Source: an uncultured Chlorobiaceae bacterium (GTDB lineage: Bacteria; Bacteroidota; Chlorobiia; Chlorobiales; Chlorobiaceae). From it: a DNA stretch of 64,000 bases. The DNA lies in contig CAISRC010000122.1 of assembly GCA_903887845.1 (NCBI GenBank), positions 40,122 to 104,121 of the forward strand. The letters are read 5' to 3'. Made by a program: the position numbers and the translations under genes. This document shows positions 37,997-48,838 of the stretch, one piece after another; positions within the stretch are counted from its first letter, which is position 1, and every line of letters starts with the position of its first letter. A model generated the notes under the pieces. The model was not told the origin of the DNA. It saw nothing but the letters and a program-made list of their open reading frames with translations, and did no database searches.

Positions 37997-40798
37997 TCAA
38001 AGTTTTCGTTTTTTCTCGACGATTTTATAAGCCTCGACAATGTCGCCAACCTTGATATCGTCATAGTTCTTCAGGCTCATACCACACTCATAGCCCGCAT
38101 CAACCTCCTTGACATCGTCCTTGAAGCGCCTGAGCGCTGCAAGCTGGCCTTCATAGATCTGAACTCCGTCACGAAGCAGACGGACTTTGGAATCCCGGAA
38201 AAGCTTGCCCTCCAGTACATAACATCCCCCGACATTGCCAATTTTCGGAACTTTAAAGATCTGGCGGATCTCAAGAGAACCGAGACTTTCTTCATGAAGT
38301 TCAGGAGAGAGCATTCCTTCGAGCGCCTTCTCGACATCTTCAAGCACATGATAAATGACACTGTAGAAACGGACGTCAAGATCTTCCTTTTCAGCAAGTT
38401 TTTTTGCATTGACATTTGGGCGCACCCTGAAGCCGATAATAATGGCATCGGAAGCCGCAGCAAGCAGCACATCAGTTTCAGTAATCTGCCCGACACCCTG
38501 ATGAATGATCTGTACCTTGACCTCATCATTCTGAATTTTCATCAATCCGTCAGCCAACGCCTGAATAGAGCCATCGGTATCCGCCTTGATAATGACGCTC
38601 AGCTCTTTCATAAGCCCTTCCTTGATCTGGCGGGCAATACTGTCAAGCTTGACACGGGTGCTGCGGCGGAAATCATGTTCCCGACGGATAACCTGCCGTT
38701 TCTGCGCCAAGTCTCGAGCCTCCCTGTCTGTCACCATAACTGTCAGAGCATCTCCTGATTGCGGAAGATCCTCAAATCCAAGCACTCTGACCGGCTGTGA
38801 AGGATTGGCAACAAGAATTCTCTTACCTCTTTCATCCATAAGGGCACGAACCTTGCCCATGGTATTACCTGCAACAAAAGGATCGCCCACTTTGAGAATT
38901 CCGCGTTGCACAAGAACGGTGGAAATAACCCCCTTGCCTTTGTCAAGCTCTGATTCCACAATAATGCCGCTTGCCGGTATATCCCTTGAATAATTGCCCT
39001 TCAGCTCCCGCATTTCAGCTTCGGTCAACACTTTTTCCATGAGTTCAGCAATGCCAATACCCTTCTTGGCAGAAATCTCCTGGCACTGGTAAACACCACC
39101 CCACTCTTCAACAAGAACTCCCGCTTCGGACAACTGAGTTTTTATCTTCTCGGGATTAGCTTCCACCTTGTCAATTTTATTAAGAGCAACAACAATAGGA
39201 ACTCCGGCCGCCTTGGCATGATTGATTGCCTCAATAGTCTGGGGCATAACACTATCATCAGCAGCAACAACAAGAATAACAATATCAGTCACCTGTGCAC
39301 CCCTTGCCCGCATCGCAGTAAATGCTTCATGGCCAGGTGTATCAAGGAAAGTGATTTTTCTGTTACCATCCACAGTGACCTCGTAGGCGCCAATATGCTG
39401 GGTAATACCGCCAGACTCACCGGCAACAACTTTGCTGTTTCGAATATGATCAAGCAGAGAGGTCTTGCCATGATCAACATGGCCCATGATAGTGACTACC
39501 GGTGGACGAGTCTGCAAATCAGATTCGTCATCTTCAGTCACAACAACCGCCGTAGCCTCAATTTCTGAAATAAACTCTGCTTCAAAGCCGAATTCAAGAG
39601 CAATCAGCTCAATTGACTCTTTGTCAAGCCGCTGATTGATTGTTACAAACTTTCCAAGGGCAAAACACTTCTGGATAATATCCTTTGCTGTAATTCCCAT
39701 AAGCTCCGCCAGTTCATGCGGCGACGCATACTCCGTAACCCTCACAATCATCCGCTGTGACTCACGAAACGCCTCATCTTCCTCATGTTCACGCTCACGC
39801 TCATTTCGGCGCATCTTGCGGAATTTCTGGCGCGAACCTGTTCCGCTGCGATCCTCAATACCACTGATCGTTTTTTGAATATTGGCAGAGATTACCTTGT
39901 CATCTACTTCAGGCTTCTTTTTCTTCTTTCCCTTTTTCTTTTTGATGGAAGAACTCTCCGCAACCAAAGGCTTTGGCTTCGCCTCAGCAACAGCTTTGAC
40001 CGGCTTCTTTGCGGCTACTACTTTCTCTTCTTCCCGTGGCTGTTCCGTAACCTTTGGCTCAAATTCGTCTTTCAACGCATCAGCCTGCTCCTGAAAATTC
40101 TTTTTCCGGTTTTTTTTATTCCTGCCAGCCTGCATATCAAGAGTACCCAGAACAGTAAGGCCACCCATCATCTGAGGAGCGTCAAAAGATACCAGATGCT
40201 CATTGACCAAAGGCTCTTCTTTTACCGGTTCCGGTTCAAATATTTCGATAATCTCAGTCTCTTCAGGTTCAGCAAAAAGCTCAAGTGGCTCAGGTGGCTC
40301 GGGCAGCCCGGAAAATTCTTCGGAAGGAATCTCGCGCTGTAAGGGTGATTCAGGAAGATCCTCAGTGACTGCGGCAGAAACGACCTCTTTATTATTTTCA
40401 TGAACAACCGGCACTGGAGACGGAGTAATTTCCGGAGCTGGGAGAGTTGCCGGGACTGGCGGAGTTACCTGAGTTACCTGAGTTACCGGGACTGGCGGAG
40501 GACTGATAGTTTCGCTGAGATGCTGCTCTTTTTCATAGGTTTTCCGGGACTGTTCTTCAAGCCTCGACAAGCGCTTCTCCTTTTCCGCCCTTATTTTTTT
40601 AGTCTCATCGACCATTTTCTTTTCAACACTGAAATGGCCAAAAATCAAACTGTGTATTCCTTCACTCACCATAGAGGATGTCGAGGCCACCTTGACTCCT
40701 TCCTGCTTGACAAAAAGCAATACTTCCTGCGGGCTCACCTGCAGCTCTTTTGCTATATCACTTATCCGATATCTCTTTTCCATCTCCTCAAGGTCCAT
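37997..40798 (-). CDS. infB: Translation initiation factor IF-2
   Basis: A 933-residue GTPase. A short IF2-N helical segment ([20 protein letters not shown]) is followed by about 300 residues of low-complexity linker rich in Pro, Val, Glu and Lys, a second IF2-N-like domain ([16 protein letters not shown]), the G domain with GHVDHGKT (439-446), and domains II-IV. It places initiator tRNA in the ribosomal P site. A clear AGGAGG (40804-40809) lies 5 bases before the ATG. Inside the linker is a small tandem DNA repeat. Confidence 0.97.
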   Translation of the reverse strand: MDLEEMEKRYRISDIAKELQVSPQEVLLFVKQEGVKVASTSSMVSEGIHSLIFGHFSVEKKMVDETKKIRAEKEKRLSRLEEQSRKTYEKEQHLSETISPPPVPVTQVTQVTPPVPATLPAPEITPSPVPVVHENNKEVVSAAVTEDLPESPLQREIPSEEFSGLPEPPEPLELFAEPEETEIIEIFEPEPVKEEPLVNEHLVSFDAPQMMGGLTVLGTLDMQAGRNKKNRKKNFQEQADALKDEFEPKVTEQPREEEKVVAAKKPVKAVAEAKPKPLVAESSSIKKKKGKKKKKPEVDDKVISANIQKTISGIEDRSGTGSRQKFRKMRRNEREREHEEDEAFRESQRMIVRVTEYASPHELAELMGITAKDIIQKCFALGKFVTINQRLDKESIELIALEFGFEAEFISEIEATAVVVTEDDESDLQTRPPVVTIMGHVDHGKTSLLDHIRNSKVVAGESGGITQHIGAYEVTVDGNRKITFLDTPGHEAFTAMRARGAQVTDIVILVVAADDSVMPQTIEAINHAKAAGVPIVVALNKIDKVEANPEKIKTQLSEAGVLVEEWGGVYQCQEISAKKGIGIAELMEKVLTEAEMRELKGNYSRDIPASGIIVESELDKGKGVISTVLVQRGILKVGDPFVAGNTMGKVRALMDERGKRILVANPSQPVRVLGFEDLPQSGDALTVMVTDREARDLAQKRQVIRREHDFRRSTRVKLDSIARQIKEGLMKELSVIIKADTDGSIQALADGLMKIQNDEVKVQIIHQGVGQITETDVLLAAASDAIIIGFRVRPNVNAKKLAEKEDLDVRFYSVIYHVLEDVEKALEGMLSPELHEESLGSLEIRQIFKVPKIGNVGGCYVLEGKLFRDSKVRLLRDGVQIYEGQLAALRRFKDDVKEVDAGYECGMSLKNYDDIKVGDIVEAYKIVEKKRKL
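40450..40500. repeat. Short tandem repeats inside the IF-2 linker
   Basis: Two identical 15-bp copies of CCGGGACTGGCGGAG (40450-40464 and 40486-40500) enclose nearly three copies of the 9-bp unit GAGTTACCT (40462-40487). On the infB strand this yields the [13 protein letters not shown] segment in the disordered linker. All units keep the frame. It looks like slipped-strand expansion. Confidence 0.85.
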
Positions 40799-40862
40799 TA
40801 CATCCTCCTCTGGATTTATAAACTCTTTACTACTTTAGCAATGCTCAGTCTATGCTCGATGC

Positions 40863-42410
40863 TCATGATTCATCAGCCGGCAATTCATCCGACATTGTCT
40901 CTGCTGTGTCATCATCAAAAAGGCCCTTAAGATCTGCCTCGGTGAACTGTTCCTTTACAGTTTTATAGATATTTTCAGCAATCTTCTTCCAATAGCGCTT
41001 TTCATCGTCGGTCACTTTCCGTTCCCGAGGTTTTACGCTGGTTTTATAACTTTTACCAAAAACCGTCTGCTCCTCTGTCTTCGAAGATCCCAAAAGAGAG
41101 AGTTCAATCTCATCCACTCCGGCTTTCAGTACTTTTTTTGCTGTATCAAGACCTCCGTCCAAAAGCTGGTAAATCATATCATCACCAAACTCTTCACGAA
41201 ATTCGATAATATCAATATCCGTAGGATCTTCTGTCGATTTGTCGATTACATCCCGATAAACATCTATCTCATAACCGGTAAGTTTTTCTGCCAAGTGAAT
41301 ATTATTGCCGTTTTTACCGATTGCATACTTGATCTGGTCAGGCTTGAGCATCACTCTTGCTTTCCGTGTTTTCATATCCGCATGAACGGTCAGAGGATCT
41401 ATTTTAGCAGGCTGCATTGCCCTTGAAATATAAATCTGCGGCTCATCTGCGTAGTAGATAACATCAATATTTTCGTTGTTCAGCTCCTTGACAATACTCT
41501 GAATACGTTTGCCCCGGTAGCCGACGGTGGCACCAACAGGATCAATCCTTGCACTGGTTGACTCAACAGCAACCTTTGCACGTTCACCAGGCACTCGTGC
41601 AATAGCCTTTATTACAATAAGACCATCAAGGATTTCCGGAACCTCATGCTCAAAAAGTTTGTATAAAAAACGGTCATCTACCCTTGATACAATAACCTTC
41701 ATACCTCCGTCAGCTTTTTCACGCTCAACCATACTGCCGTCATCAAGCTTCACTTTTGCTTTTTCACGCTCAATGCGCTTGACATAGAGCTTCATCCTCG
41801 GAGTTCTACGGGGATTATCCTTTTTCATCATCTCTGACTTCGGCAAGACAAGCTCAACACGATGGTCTTTTGACGTATTATAAGTGAAGATAACTTCATT
41901 CGCACGAATTTGGTATACCTCCCCGGCAACTATCTCTCCAACTTTTTCAAGACACTCTTCATAGACAACCAGACGTTCAAGATCGCGGACTTTTTTCTGT
42001 ACGGACTGCTTGATAATCTGTATAGATTTGCGACTCAGATAGTCTTCAAGCCTTATTGGACCTTCCTCATAATAATCACCAATTTCAAGAGAGTCATCAA
42101 TTTTTCTTACCTCTTGAAGAGAAATTTCAATACTTTCAATGTCTACTTCCTCGACAATCTTTTTCAGAATATAGACCTCAAAATCGCCCCTCTCAGGGTT
42201 GATGAAAATGTTGGATTCCACTTCAGGGTCATAATCCTTTCGGAGCTGTTTCTGGATAATATCCTTGAGAAGATCGGCAATATCCATTTTAACAGCCGCA
42301 CTTTCAGTGCGTTTATCCAGAAAAATTTTGGACTGCTCAATTTCTCCAAATGCACTGGCAATCTGCAACCTCCTGTCCTGTCCCTCATCTTTTATCTTCT
42401 TTTTGGCCAT
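40863..42410 (-). CDS. nusA: Transcription termination/antitermination factor NusA
   Basis: A 515-residue protein with the N-terminal RNA polymerase-binding part, an S1 domain (VGEIVAGEVYQIRANEVIFTY), and two KH domains (ARVPGERAKVAVES, DPVGATVGYRGKRIQSIVKEL; then YAIGKNGNNIHLAEKLTGY). The C-terminal part is a short acidic tail without the repeats seen in E. coli. It controls pausing, termination and antitermination. It sits between rimP and infB in the standard order. Confidence 0.97.
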   Translation of the reverse strand: MAKKKIKDEGQDRRLQIASAFGEIEQSKIFLDKRTESAAVKMDIADLLKDIIQKQLRKDYDPEVESNIFINPERGDFEVYILKKIVEEVDIESIEISLQEVRKIDDSLEIGDYYEEGPIRLEDYLSRKSIQIIKQSVQKKVRDLERLVVYEECLEKVGEIVAGEVYQIRANEVIFTYNTSKDHRVELVLPKSEMMKKDNPRRTPRMKLYVKRIEREKAKVKLDDGSMVEREKADGGMKVIVSRVDDRFLYKLFEHEVPEILDGLIVIKAIARVPGERAKVAVESTSARIDPVGATVGYRGKRIQSIVKELNNENIDVIYYADEPQIYISRAMQPAKIDPLTVHADMKTRKARVMLKPDQIKYAIGKNGNNIHLAEKLTGYEIDVYRDVIDKSTEDPTDIDIIEFREEFGDDMIYQLLDGGLDTAKKVLKAGVDEIELSLLGSSKTEEQTVFGKSYKTSVKPRERKVTDDEKRYWKKIAENIYKTVKEQFTEADLKGLFDDDTAETMSDELPADES

Positions 42411-42467
42411 CTCTTTCTTGATTGTACATTTTGTAAAAGAAAATTTCCACCACCCCGTATAACCCTG

Positions 42468-42989
42468 CTATAACTCTGGCTCAGGAACCGCACGGATCAC
42501 CTGAGTGAGGTAAAGTGTGACCCCTTCCGTTTTCGGCTGCTGCCCTTTTCTTTTGTCTTTTTCCGGCATAATTACAATTCGCGCCTCGCCCTCCCCCGAA
42601 AGGGATACCTCCAGAAGATGACCACTTAACTCTGCCTGCTCACCAAGAGAGTCGATATAGCTGATCTGCAAAAGCTTTCCGAGATGTCTTGTGTACTGCC
42701 GGGAAATAATGATGGGTTCACCAAGTCCTGGAGAGGAGACCATCAGGTCAAAATTTTCACCGATCAGCTCTAAAAGTTCATCATCACCTTCAAGCTTTTC
42801 CCTGATCCGCCTGCTGAGATAAGCGCACTGATGAATACGGATACCACTATCGGCATCCATCAGTATCTCTATTTTCCGGCTACTTGCTTTTCCTTTTACC
42901 TTGAGATCAATAAGATAGACCCCTTCACCCCGAGTACCCTCGGACTCTGCTATAACCTCGAGAACACAATTACTGATGCGCTCTTGCAT
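42468..42989 (-). CDS. rimP: Ribosome maturation factor RimP
   Basis: I start it at ATG 42987-42989 (173 residues, MQERISNCVLEVIAESEG); a frame up to 43082 adds 31 residues without family likeness. The core has LIDLKVKGKASSRKIEIL, MDADSGIRIHQCAYLSRRI and LMVSSPGLGEPIIISRQY. It helps 30S maturation. It heads the nusA-infB block. Confidence 0.9.
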   Translation of the reverse strand: MQERISNCVLEVIAESEGTRGEGVYLIDLKVKGKASSRKIEILMDADSGIRIHQCAYLSRRIREKLEGDDELLELIGENFDLMVSSPGLGEPIIISRQYTRHLGKLLQISYIDSLGEQAELSGHLLEVSLSGEGEARIVIMPEKDKRKGQQPKTEGVTLYLTQVIRAVPEPEL

Positions 42990-43119
42990 GAACACCTCAT
43001 ACGAACTTTTATAGAAAACAAAAAAGTGGGGAACCCCCCACTCCAGATAAGATAATTCCATACCCCGTTTCAAATCAAGCACGCCATTATACGAATAAAT
43101 CTGTCAACAGCAAAATACC

Positions 43120-43341
43120 TTAAACCACATCACTCTTTTTATCAGTGATGTGGCTTTCTATAACTTCAAAATCGGCCTCTTCAAGCCGCTCCCCTGAAGA
43201 AAATGAGGTGGGTGAATCGCCGGTACGATCAAATGTTTTATAGAACGAAAAAACTTTTCCACGCAACAGACGCGCCACTAATCGCATCACCAAACGCATC
43301 ACCAGAGAAAAGACAATAACAAGAAGAAGAAACTTCAGCAT
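43120..43341 (-). CDS. Small membrane protein, unknown function
   Basis: A 73-residue protein: a hydrophobic N-terminal helix (LKFLLLVIVFSLVMRLVMRLV) with repeated MRLV, then a Ser/Glu-rich cytoplasmic tail containing GERLEEADFEVIES. It resembles short DUF4834-like proteins of Bacteroidota in layout, but I cannot confirm that. It lies between the glutaredoxin-like gene and rimP on the same strand. Confidence 0.6.
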   Translation of the reverse strand: MLKFLLLVIVFSLVMRLVMRLVARLLRGKVFSFYKTFDRTGDSPTSFSSGERLEEADFEVIESHITDKKSDVV

Positions 43342-43418
43342 CGCAACAGAACGTTATCGTTGATCATTTCAGAGGTCAAATTCTTGCACCCATATCTCTG
43401 ACAGGTTGCTTTGGCTTA

Positions 43419-43667
43419 TCAAGTATGCAGTAATGCCCTGAACCGAGCCTCATTCACCCGGTATTTGAATGCCTGAACACCGTCAACAAAGATAACTGGA
43501 ATTTTAAGGCCAAACTCGGCAAGAAGATCCTGATTATCGGTAATATCTATTTTCTCAAAATCGAAAGGGACTGATAGAGCAACTTTTTGCAGAATTTCAA
43601 GAGCCTCGTCACACAGGCAGCACTCTTTTTTTCCGTAAAGCGTTACTTTATGTCTTTTTATCGTCAT
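43419..43667 (-). CDS. Glutaredoxin/thioredoxin-like small protein
   Basis: An 82-residue thioredoxin-fold protein with the active-site CCLC (C16 and C19) after the first strand VTLYGKKE, and the cis-Pro motif KIPVIFVDG. It belongs to the glutaredoxin-like DUF836 type (YruB/NrdH-like), probably a thiol reductase of the cytoplasm. It overlaps the hisS start by 4 bp, so it is coupled to hisS. Confidence 0.85.
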   Translation of the reverse strand: MTIKRHKVTLYGKKECCLCDEALEILQKVALSVPFDFEKIDITDNQDLLAEFGLKIPVIFVDGVQAFKYRVNEARFRALLHT

Positions 43668-44956
43668 ACGTCAAGCAGTTCCCTGGCAGCAGGTTTATGC
43701 AGAATCTGAAGCACAGCCTCCAAAGAGAGTGTTGTCTGTAGAGAAGTTGCCAAATTCTTCAGAGTATAGTTCCCTGTTGTATATTCTTCAGTGCCAATGA
43801 ACAACGCATGAGAGGATCTTATCCTGTTCGCTTCTCTCATCTGCGCTTTCATACTCCTTGCCGCCAAATCTATTTCGGTACTTATACCCGCCTTGCGCAA
43901 TCGCCAGGCAATCTGATGAGCGTGATCAGTCAGATCCTGCTGCTGCACCACAACATAAACAAGAGGTCCCGGATGATTTAGTGCAGCAAAAAGGCCCTGC
44001 TTTTCCATCGTTATCAACAGTCTCTCCATTCCTACTGCAAAGCCGGATGCTGGCACATCTGCAGAACTGCCAAGTTCACGGGCAAGGCCATCGTAACGCC
44101 CGCCTCCACCTATGGCATCCTGGGCACCAAGCTCTGAACTTGTCACTTCAAAAGCAGTATGACAATAGTAATCAAGCCCCCGAACAAGACGATGATCGAT
44201 ATCATAAGTAATATTCCGCTCTGAAAGGTAGAAAAGCACTTTTTCAAAATCCTGAAGAGAAGAGTCATTGAGATAATCATACAACCTTGGAGCTCCGTCA
44301 ACAAGCTCTTGAACGGCAGGATTTTTTGAATCAAGAATTCTGAGCGGATTTTTTTCGAGACGCTCTTTCGATGCATCATCAAGGATTTCGTGAAAGGGAG
44401 CAAAATAGGCTTGCAAAGCCTCTCTGTATCGAGCCCGATCCTGAGTGTCACCAAGAGTATTGATCCTGAGTTTAAGACCCTTCAAGCCCAGAGATTCAAA
44501 AACATGCATCATCAGCGTGATAACTTCCGACACAGCCGCAGGCGAGGACGCTCCAATAAGTTCGGCTCCAAACTGTGAGAACTGACGCTGCCGTCCTGCC
44601 TGCGGCCTCTCCTTGCGAAACAATTCCCCGATATAATAGAGTTTGTGGACAGGAGCCGAAGAAAACAGGTTTTTCTGAAGTGCAGCTCGCATGACCCCGG
44701 CCGTCATCTCGGGACGCAACGTCAGTGAGCGCCCTTTCGGGTCCGGTTGAAAAGAAAACATCTCTTTTCCAACAATATCTGTGGTTAAACCAATACCTCT
44801 CTGGAAAAGCTCAGTGTACTCGAAAACGGGAGTCCGTATCTCGCTGAATCCATACAGCGATGCAAGAGTATGAACAATCTCTTCAACATATTTCCACTGA
44901 GTGGCCTCTTCAGGAAAGATATCCCTTGTGCCTTTGACTGCCTGATACTGCGACAT
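43664..44956 (-). CDS. hisS: Histidyl-tRNA synthetase
   Basis: A 430-residue class II synthetase with motif 1 ([18 protein letters not shown]), motif 2 ([20 protein letters not shown]), the His-A motif [14 protein letters not shown] and a C-terminal anticodon-binding domain. It charges tRNA-His. It lies 2 bp from the PTS-IIA domain gene and overlaps the glutaredoxin-like gene. Confidence 0.97.
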   Translation of the reverse strand: MSQYQAVKGTRDIFPEEATQWKYVEEIVHTLASLYGFSEIRTPVFEYTELFQRGIGLTTDIVGKEMFSFQPDPKGRSLTLRPEMTAGVMRAALQKNLFSSAPVHKLYYIGELFRKERPQAGRQRQFSQFGAELIGASSPAAVSEVITLMMHVFESLGLKGLKLRINTLGDTQDRARYREALQAYFAPFHEILDDASKERLEKNPLRILDSKNPAVQELVDGAPRLYDYLNDSSLQDFEKVLFYLSERNITYDIDHRLVRGLDYYCHTAFEVTSSELGAQDAIGGGGRYDGLARELGSSADVPASGFAVGMERLLITMEKQGLFAALNHPGPLVYVVVQQQDLTDHAHQIAWRLRKAGISTEIDLAARSMKAQMREANRIRSSHALFIGTEEYTTGNYTLKNLATSLQTTLSLEAVLQILHKPAARELLDV

Positions 44957-44958
44957 AA

Positions 44959-45429
44959 CTATATCTCCGGAAAATCCTTCTCCTCGTCCCTGAAAAGCTC
45001 GATAATTTCTGCAGGTGATTGAGCGAGAACAAGCCGCTGGCGAACATCTTCCCTGCCTGCCAGCCTTGTAATCCGACCAAGGAGCTTTAAATGCTCTGCA
45101 AGCATCTCCTCAGGAGTTGCAAGAAGAAACACAATTTTTACTGGTTCATTATCAATTGAATCGAAATCAAGTTCGTTCCTGAGCGTCGCAAAAGCCATAA
45201 CCGGCTGACTCACTCCGGCACTTTTGGCGTGCGGAAGAGCCAAGGTTTTGCCGATACCAGTCGACATATCCTGTTCACGCTTAAGCACATCCTCCCGCAG
45301 CTTGCTGATATCAGTCACTCCGGGATGATCGCCCACAATGGAAATCATTTTTTCGATGACCTGGCTCTTGAGGGAGAGGTCAAGATTCAACACGATATAT
45401 TTTGCGGAAAGAAGACCTTCAATTTTCAT
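44959..45429 (-). CDS. Stand-alone PTS EIIA (Fru/Ntr-type) domain protein
   Basis: I start it at ATG 45427-45429 (156 residues, [20 protein letters not shown]). The phosphoryl-accepting histidine is His67 in LALPHAKS, and [12 protein letters not shown] is the usual site context. It resembles PtsN (EIIA-Ntr), a regulator in many Gram-negative bacteria. No HPr, EI or sugar-permease gene is nearby, so its partner is unclear. It is tightly linked to hisS. Confidence 0.88.
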   Translation of the reverse strand: MKIEGLLSAKYIVLNLDLSLKSQVIEKMISIVGDHPGVTDISKLREDVLKREQDMSTGIGKTLALPHAKSAGVSQPVMAFATLRNELDFDSIDNEPVKIVFLLATPEEMLAEHLKLLGRITRLAGREDVRQRLVLAQSPAEIIELFRDEEKDFPEI

Positions 45430-45555
45430 TATAACAACCTCTGGCGATTTAAACTCCTGCCTGTGGATGAATGTTCTCTGCAAAGTGCATGTGACAGGGA
45501 ATATATAAAAACATTTAGCATCGCTACCTCAAACCCGTTCCGTCTTACTGTCAAT

Positions 45556-46395
45556 TCAGAAATAAAACGTAATAAAGTAAATAAATGGCGAAACAAACAT
45601 GATCGTATCAAACCGGTCAAGCACTCCTCCATGCCCGGGAATCAAACCGGAAGAGTCCTTTACTCCGGCATCTCTCTTTAACATTGATTCAATAAGGTCA
45701 CCAGCCGGACTTGCCAGACCGATCAGCAATCCTGTCAGCAACACTGTGGTTAATGGCACCTGGGGAATAAAAAATCCGCAAATCATGGATGAGAAAATAC
45801 TTCCTGCCAAACCAAATAAAAAACCTTCCCATGTTTTGTGAGGGCTCAAGCGCTCAAAAAATTTGCGATGAATAAATTTCCCCCCCAATGTGCTTCCTCC
45901 GAAATAGGCAAAAATATCGGCCGCCCAGACACAAAAAAACATAAGAAAAACCATGATCTCTCCTTTGCCGCCAGCGGCTTCGAAGCGAAGCCTCAACAGA
46001 GAGCCGAAAGAGAGATTGACATAGAGCAAACCGGGCAAAATAGCACCAAGATTAAGCAGAGGAGAACCCTCTTTCAAAAAAAGCTCCATAACCAGGAGAA
46101 CCAGAACAACCGCAAGTAACAACTCCCAAACTTCCGCCAGATGCAGATAAAAATTCACCTGAAAAAGCAGTGTTATCAGCAACACAATCCAAAGCGCCGG
46201 AGGATGGGCCTTATGCAGTGCAAGACGATGGAACTCAAAAACAGCAAGAAGCGCCAGCAGACAAAAAAAGCAGAAAAACAAGACCCCACCCACTTTTATC
46301 AACCACAGAAGAAGGGGAATGCCTGCAAGAGCCACAATGACCCTCTGCAATAAATTAACACTCAAGAGCTTACCCATACATAACGTTTTAAACAC
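45556..46395 (-). CDS. cdsA: Phosphatidate cytidylyltransferase
   Basis: A 279-residue integral membrane enzyme with about eight helices and the family signature near the C-terminus (LKRDAGVKDSSGLIPGHGGV followed by LDRFD). It makes CDP-diacylglycerol for phospholipid synthesis. An ATG seven codons inside (MGKLLSVNLLQR) is also possible as a start. Confidence 0.94.
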   Translation of the reverse strand: MFKTLCMGKLLSVNLLQRVIVALAGIPLLLWLIKVGGVLFFCFFCLLALLAVFEFHRLALHKAHPPALWIVLLITLLFQVNFYLHLAEVWELLLAVVLVLLVMELFLKEGSPLLNLGAILPGLLYVNLSFGSLLRLRFEAAGGKGEIMVFLMFFCVWAADIFAYFGGSTLGGKFIHRKFFERLSPHKTWEGFLFGLAGSIFSSMICGFFIPQVPLTTVLLTGLLIGLASPAGDLIESMLKRDAGVKDSSGLIPGHGGVLDRFDTIMFVSPFIYFITFYF

Positions 46396-46423
46396 TCAAC
46401 AGCCTCATTGTCTGCGCTTCAGC

Positions 46424-47371
46424 TTACAAGAACTCCGCCCTCGATGACAATGCAGCCGAAAACCGGAGGATAACCATAACAAACAAGAATAAACTTCCTG
46501 CAACAACAAACCACCACCACGGGGTATTGACCAAAGATTCAGGATGAAAAATCATTACCGAGTCACCATCTTCGGCAAAAAGCAGGAGGAGCAACGCTGC
46601 AAGATTGTTCGTGAGATGGACAACAATAGCGACCCCAATATTACCAGTTTTGCTATAAATATAGCCAATATAACACCCAAGCAAAGCAAGAGGAAGAAAA
46701 TTTGCAGCACTCAGATGAAAAAAAGCAAAAACAAATCCTGTCAAAAAAACAGCTCCGCCAGCCGACATGGAACAACTATAATTCTGCTGAATATAGCCTC
46801 TGAAAAACAGCTCTTCACAAACAGCAGGAGTAAAGGCAAGAACAAATGCTACCGATAAAAACTCGGGGACGGTACGAACCAGCGCAAGCTCTTTAATAAA
46901 CGATTCCATCACATCGCGTTGACGAATCACTTCTGCGCCTGCCGTGCCAAACGAAGGCCACAGATAGAGATCCTGAAGTGCGGTCACGGTATACAACAGC
47001 GGTTGAAGAAGAAAAATTCCACTGACGGCAAAGGCGACTGCACCAAAATCGATACTCCTGCGTATGCCTAAAAAAGCGAGGCTCTCCGGTGAAAAAGGAT
47101 TTTTCTTGCCCGTATGCCAACCTGCCAAAAGCAAAACCGGCAAAGCAAGCACAAGAATCTGCCCGACAGATTGAATCATGCGAAGTAACGGAAGCATACT
47201 CCTTTCGGGATGCAACAGTGCAGAACTCGGCTGGAGGCCTCCGTCAACAAGAGAGAAAAGCAGAGCGCCTGCAATCGGGTAAAGCACCATAATGCCGATC
47301 AAAAACAGCGTATTGGCAAAAAAAGAGGGGCGCCGGGAGGCATAATGATCCGGAGAGGAAAACTGCTGCAT
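46424..47371 (-). CDS. CPBP-family intramembrane metalloprotease
   Basis: A 315-residue membrane protein with the CAAX/bacteriocin-processing motifs: EELFFRGYIQ (motif 1, Glu-Glu and Arg), FAFFHLSAANFLPLALLG (motif 2, His) and HLTNN near the C-terminus. Members are membrane proteases or have lost activity; prenyl proteins are not expected in bacteria. The substrate is unknown. It lies 28 bp from cdsA and faces the start of the glycan island. Confidence 0.88.
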   Translation of the reverse strand: MQQFSSPDHYASRRPSFFANTLFLIGIMVLYPIAGALLFSLVDGGLQPSSALLHPERSMLPLLRMIQSVGQILVLALPVLLLAGWHTGKKNPFSPESLAFLGIRRSIDFGAVAFAVSGIFLLQPLLYTVTALQDLYLWPSFGTAGAEVIRQRDVMESFIKELALVRTVPEFLSVAFVLAFTPAVCEELFFRGYIQQNYSCSMSAGGAVFLTGFVFAFFHLSAANFLPLALLGCYIGYIYSKTGNIGVAIVVHLTNNLAALLLLLFAEDGDSVMIFHPESLVNTPWWWFVVAGSLFLFVMVILRFSAALSSRAEFL

Positions 47372-47545
47372 TGAACTAATTATGCTTTACAATGAATCCT
47401 TGAGAATTTGATACTTTGTCTTCTTGAACCACCTGTCATTCTGGCTCTATAGACAGATAGGTATTGGAAAGGGAAAAAACAAGCAAAAACCAGCCGATAG
47501 CTGAATGAGCATCAAGTATTACAGGTGTTGCCGGAGCAACAAAGC

Positions 47546-48628
47546 ATGAACATCCTTTTTATGAACTCTGCCCGAACATGGGGCGGAACTGAAAAATGGA
47601 CCCGAATGGCTGCAGAAGCCATTGCGGAACATCATAAAACCGTTCTGGTCTATCGCCGTGCGATTGTCGGAGAGAGGTTCTCCACCCCAAAGTTCCGACT
47701 TCCCTGCCTGAGCCACATTGATCTATATACCCTTTTACGACTGGTACAGATCATCCGAAAGGAAAAGATTGAGGTCATCATCCCGACCAAGCGCAAAGAT
47801 TATATGATAGCCGGGCTGGCAAGCAGAATCTGCGGCATTAAAAACATTTTGAGACTTGGCATTGTCCGACCTTTGAGAATACCTGTCATACACAAACTGA
47901 TCTATCATACCCTTGCTGATGGTATCATCGTAAATGCTCAAAAAATAAAACAGACCCTGCTCGAGACATCCTTTATGCAAGAAGAAAAGATCAGGGTCAT
48001 CTACAATGGCCTCGACACTGAAGCTCTTGACCGATTGAGTTTGCCGCCAGCTCAAAAAACGTTCAAATTTCAGATAACCACAGCAGGAATTCTGACAAAA
48101 CGCAAAGGGCACGATTTTCTTCTCCGAAGCTTTGCGCAATTCCTTAAACTTGCCCCTGATGCCGATGCAGGGATAATCATTATAGGGGACGGACCCAAAA
48201 AACAAGAGCTTATAGCGCTCACTGAAAGGCTGAACATCCCGGAAAGGGTATGCTTTACCGGCTTTCTAAAAAATCCTTACCCGAATATTGCTGTAAGCGA
48301 CGTCATCGCCATGACCTCCACCAATGAAGGAATCTCGAATGCCCTGCTTGAGGGGATGTACCTGAAAAATGTTCCCGTCAGCACATTTGCAGGAGGCACG
48401 GAAGAAATCATCGAAAACGGCAGAAATGGATTTCTTGTTGATTATAGCAACGAAAACGCTCTATCTGCCATCCTGCTGAAACTTTTCCAGAACAATGAAC
48501 AAAAAAAACAGATAAGCGAAGCTGCCAGGGAAACAGTAATACGCAAATTCTCGATTCCCCTCATGGCCACGGAAGTATTACATTTCTGCGAGGAGACTGT
48601 CAATGAAAAAAAAGATGCCGAAGCATAA
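47546..48628 (+). CDS. GT4-type glycosyltransferase
   Basis: A 360-residue GT-B enzyme from ATG 47546 (MNILFMNSARTWGGTEKW); the frame opens 21 bp earlier. The C-terminal nucleotide-sugar domain has GILTKRKGHDFLLRSF, IIGDGPKKQELIAL and the acidic retaining motif EGISNALLEGM. It would transfer a sugar from a nucleotide donor during lipopolysaccharide core or O-glycan assembly. Donor and acceptor cannot be told. It opens the plus-strand glycan run. Confidence 0.9.
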   Translation: MNILFMNSARTWGGTEKWTRMAAEAIAEHHKTVLVYRRAIVGERFSTPKFRLPCLSHIDLYTLLRLVQIIRKEKIEVIIPTKRKDYMIAGLASRICGIKNILRLGIVRPLRIPVIHKLIYHTLADGIIVNAQKIKQTLLETSFMQEEKIRVIYNGLDTEALDRLSLPPAQKTFKFQITTAGILTKRKGHDFLLRSFAQFLKLAPDADAGIIIIGDGPKKQELIALTERLNIPERVCFTGFLKNPYPNIAVSDVIAMTSTNEGISNALLEGMYLKNVPVSTFAGGTEEIIENGRNGFLVDYSNENALSAILLKLFQNNEQKKQISEAARETVIRKFSIPLMATEVLHFCEETVNEKKDAEA

Positions 48629-48838
48629 TCCGCACGCCCGTCTCATCTCAAAGAGATAAACAGATACGTACACAAATAATAGACTTTTACTGAAAAATTA
48701 TTTTATTGCGTGAAGAAAATTTTCTCTGCGGGCTGATTATTTTTTGAAAAGTTCGTTGACTGAGGAAAAGAGATGTATTGCAACCCGGAACGGGAGCACA
48801 AATAATAATCAGAATCAAGCTGTAACAAACAACTGTTC

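Noticed and set aside
42990..43082. Longer start for RimP
   Set aside because: The added 31 residues have no family likeness; the ATG at 42989 gives the normal length.
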